Shown here: positions 6,981 to 7,561 of the stretch, one piece after another | Layout of the letters: each line of letters opens with the position of its first letter | How positions within the stretch are numbered: position 1 is the stretch's first letter | NCBI GenBank assembly: GCA_041738875.1 | Contig: JBGSOW010000061.1 | Coordinates: 1 to 7,561 of the forward strand | Source: JBGSOW01 sp041738875 | Lineage (GTDB): Bacteria > Patescibacteriota > Dojkabacteria > CALFHW01 | Length of the DNA: 7,561 bases | Reading direction: 5' to 3' | Position numbers and translations under genes: made by a program | Notes under the pieces: model-generated | What the model was told of the DNA's origin: nothing | Seen by the model: the letters and a program-made list of their open reading frames with translations, nothing else | Databases searched by the model: none

Positions 6981-7010
6981 ATATTACCAAATTACACCCT
7001 ACATAGTCAA
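6981..7010 (-). promoter_or_regulatory. Possible second rRNA promoter P2
   Basis: The minus strand has TTGACT (7010-7005, five of six consensus bases), an 18-nt spacer and TAATAT (6986-6981, four of six). It lies about 115 bases upstream of P1. Tandem promoters are common for rRNA, but the -10 is weaker. Confidence 0.4.
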
Positions 7011-7162
7011 TAGTAAGATACCCTCTTCACATTAAATCAAATAGGATCTTCAAGTATTGGTCAATATTTGATCAGAACTGCCTACCCTCCTACCTTAAAC
7101 CAGCCTCCCGTCTAGCTAATCCACAAATAAAAAGTCTTAAGGATTTTTTAAGAATTAAAATC

Positions 7163-7168
7163 TATAAT
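7163..7168 (+). promoter_or_regulatory. -10 element candidate for the coiled-coil gene
   Basis: A consensus TATAAT lies 56 bases before the GTG start, with no clear -35. A short inverted repeat (TCTTAA 7135-7140 with TTAAGA 7148-7153) sits where the -35 would be and could be a small operator. Both are weak in such AT-rich sequence. Confidence 0.35.
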
Positions 7169-7224
7169 AAATTAAGCTCAAGCAAAATAAACCAATCTAA
7201 GATAATGCTAGACAGTAACCACAG

Positions 7225-7533
7225 GTGAACAGCAATAACTATTTAACAGTCGAAGAATATCGTGAAGCTAATATAAAACTAGCTGAACGTTTCGACAGGA
7301 TCGATGATACTATTCAAAAACTTATCTCTCAAATGCCAAACAAAGAGGACTACGTCACACGGGTGGAATTTAATGAATTCAAAAAGGAGTTTCACAATCT
7401 ACAAGAAATAGTTTTGAAAATATACGACGTTGTCCATATCGAGTTAATCGTAAGAAATAGACAAATTGAAGCGAAAACAAATAACCTAGATAGTCGTGTA
7501 ACTATGTTAGAGGAAATTTGTCATTCGAAATGA
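7225..7533 (+). CDS. Small coiled-coil protein of unknown function
   Basis: 102 residues, almost wholly helical and charged, with no membrane segment or signal peptide. Two likely coiled-coil stretches show hydrophobic residues every three to four positions: about 14-36 (ANIKLAERFDRIDDTIQKL) and 44-97. The break between them holds the only proline (MPNKEDYVTR, 37-46). Small proteins with an ERFDRID-type first helix, then YVTRxEFxEFK and a second long helix, are frequent and uncharacterised in Patescibacteria genomes; that comparison is from memory. The GTG at 7225 is the only plausible start for the full frame, since an in-frame TAA lies at 7216-7218. The next in-frame ATG (residue 37) would remove the first helix. 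No Shine-Dalgarno is visible. It is divergent from the rRNA promoters. The 28 bases after its stop hold nothing I can interpret. Confidence 0.7.
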   Translation: MNSNNYLTVEEYREANIKLAERFDRIDDTIQKLISQMPNKEDYVTRVEFNEFKKEFHNLQEIVLKIYDVVHIELIVRNRQIEAKTNNLDSRVTMLEEICHSK

Positions 7534-7561
7534 CTGCGCTCCCAATACCCTTCTGTATGAG

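Noticed and set aside
7036..7064. Third rRNA promoter with TTGACC (7064-7059)
   Set aside because: The hexamer at proper spacing is TTTGAT, a poor -10, and better TTTAAT is too far away.
6588..7224. tRNA-Ile or tRNA-Ala in the region upstream of 23S
   Set aside because: No cloverleaf, no GGTTCGA-type T-arm and no acceptor stem could be found on either strand.

Overview
The window looks like chromosome of a small-genome bacterium of the Candidate Phyla Radiation (Patescibacteria). The support is indirect: moderately AT-rich DNA, no Shine-Dalgarno sequence before any of the four protein genes, a ClpC-type unfoldase beside a compact four-domain S1 protein, a 23S rRNA with expanded variable hairpins, and no 16S gene upstream of the 23S. 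I cannot place it to class from this window.

Layout: everything except the last gene reads on the minus strand. From right to left along that strand: a probable promoter pair (-35/-10 elements between about 6866 and 7010); a 270-base leader with a boxA-like site and the left arms of the rRNA processing helices; the 23S rRNA gene (about 6587 to 3518); a 345-base spacer with the right arms of those helices and a second boxA-like site; 5S rRNA (3172 to 3060); and a strong intrinsic terminator (3027-3056). Next comes a leaderless hypothetical gene (2950-2450) whose stop codon forms part of the extended -10 promoter of rpsA (2330-1059). A second intrinsic terminator (981-1015) follows rpsA. Then comes the 5' part of a clpC-like gene (902 to the window edge). 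At the right end, on the plus strand and divergent from the rRNA promoters, is a short coiled-coil protein gene (7225-7533).

The most striking observation is that one hairpin sequence, with core CCGATTTATCGG in the rRNA sense, occurs seven times within the 23S gene and nowhere else in the window. Copies sit at tips of variable helices (around H9/10, H16 twice, H25, H58, H63 and H68), where other bacteria have unrelated hairpins. Six are well paired, one of them with a UUCG loop, and the seventh is decayed. This looks like a short palindromic element that has spread through tolerant surface positions of the ribosome, or a homogenised hairpin cap with a function.

Functionally, the genes concern ribosome production (23S and 5S rRNA, S1) and protein quality control (ClpC), plus two proteins of unknown role.
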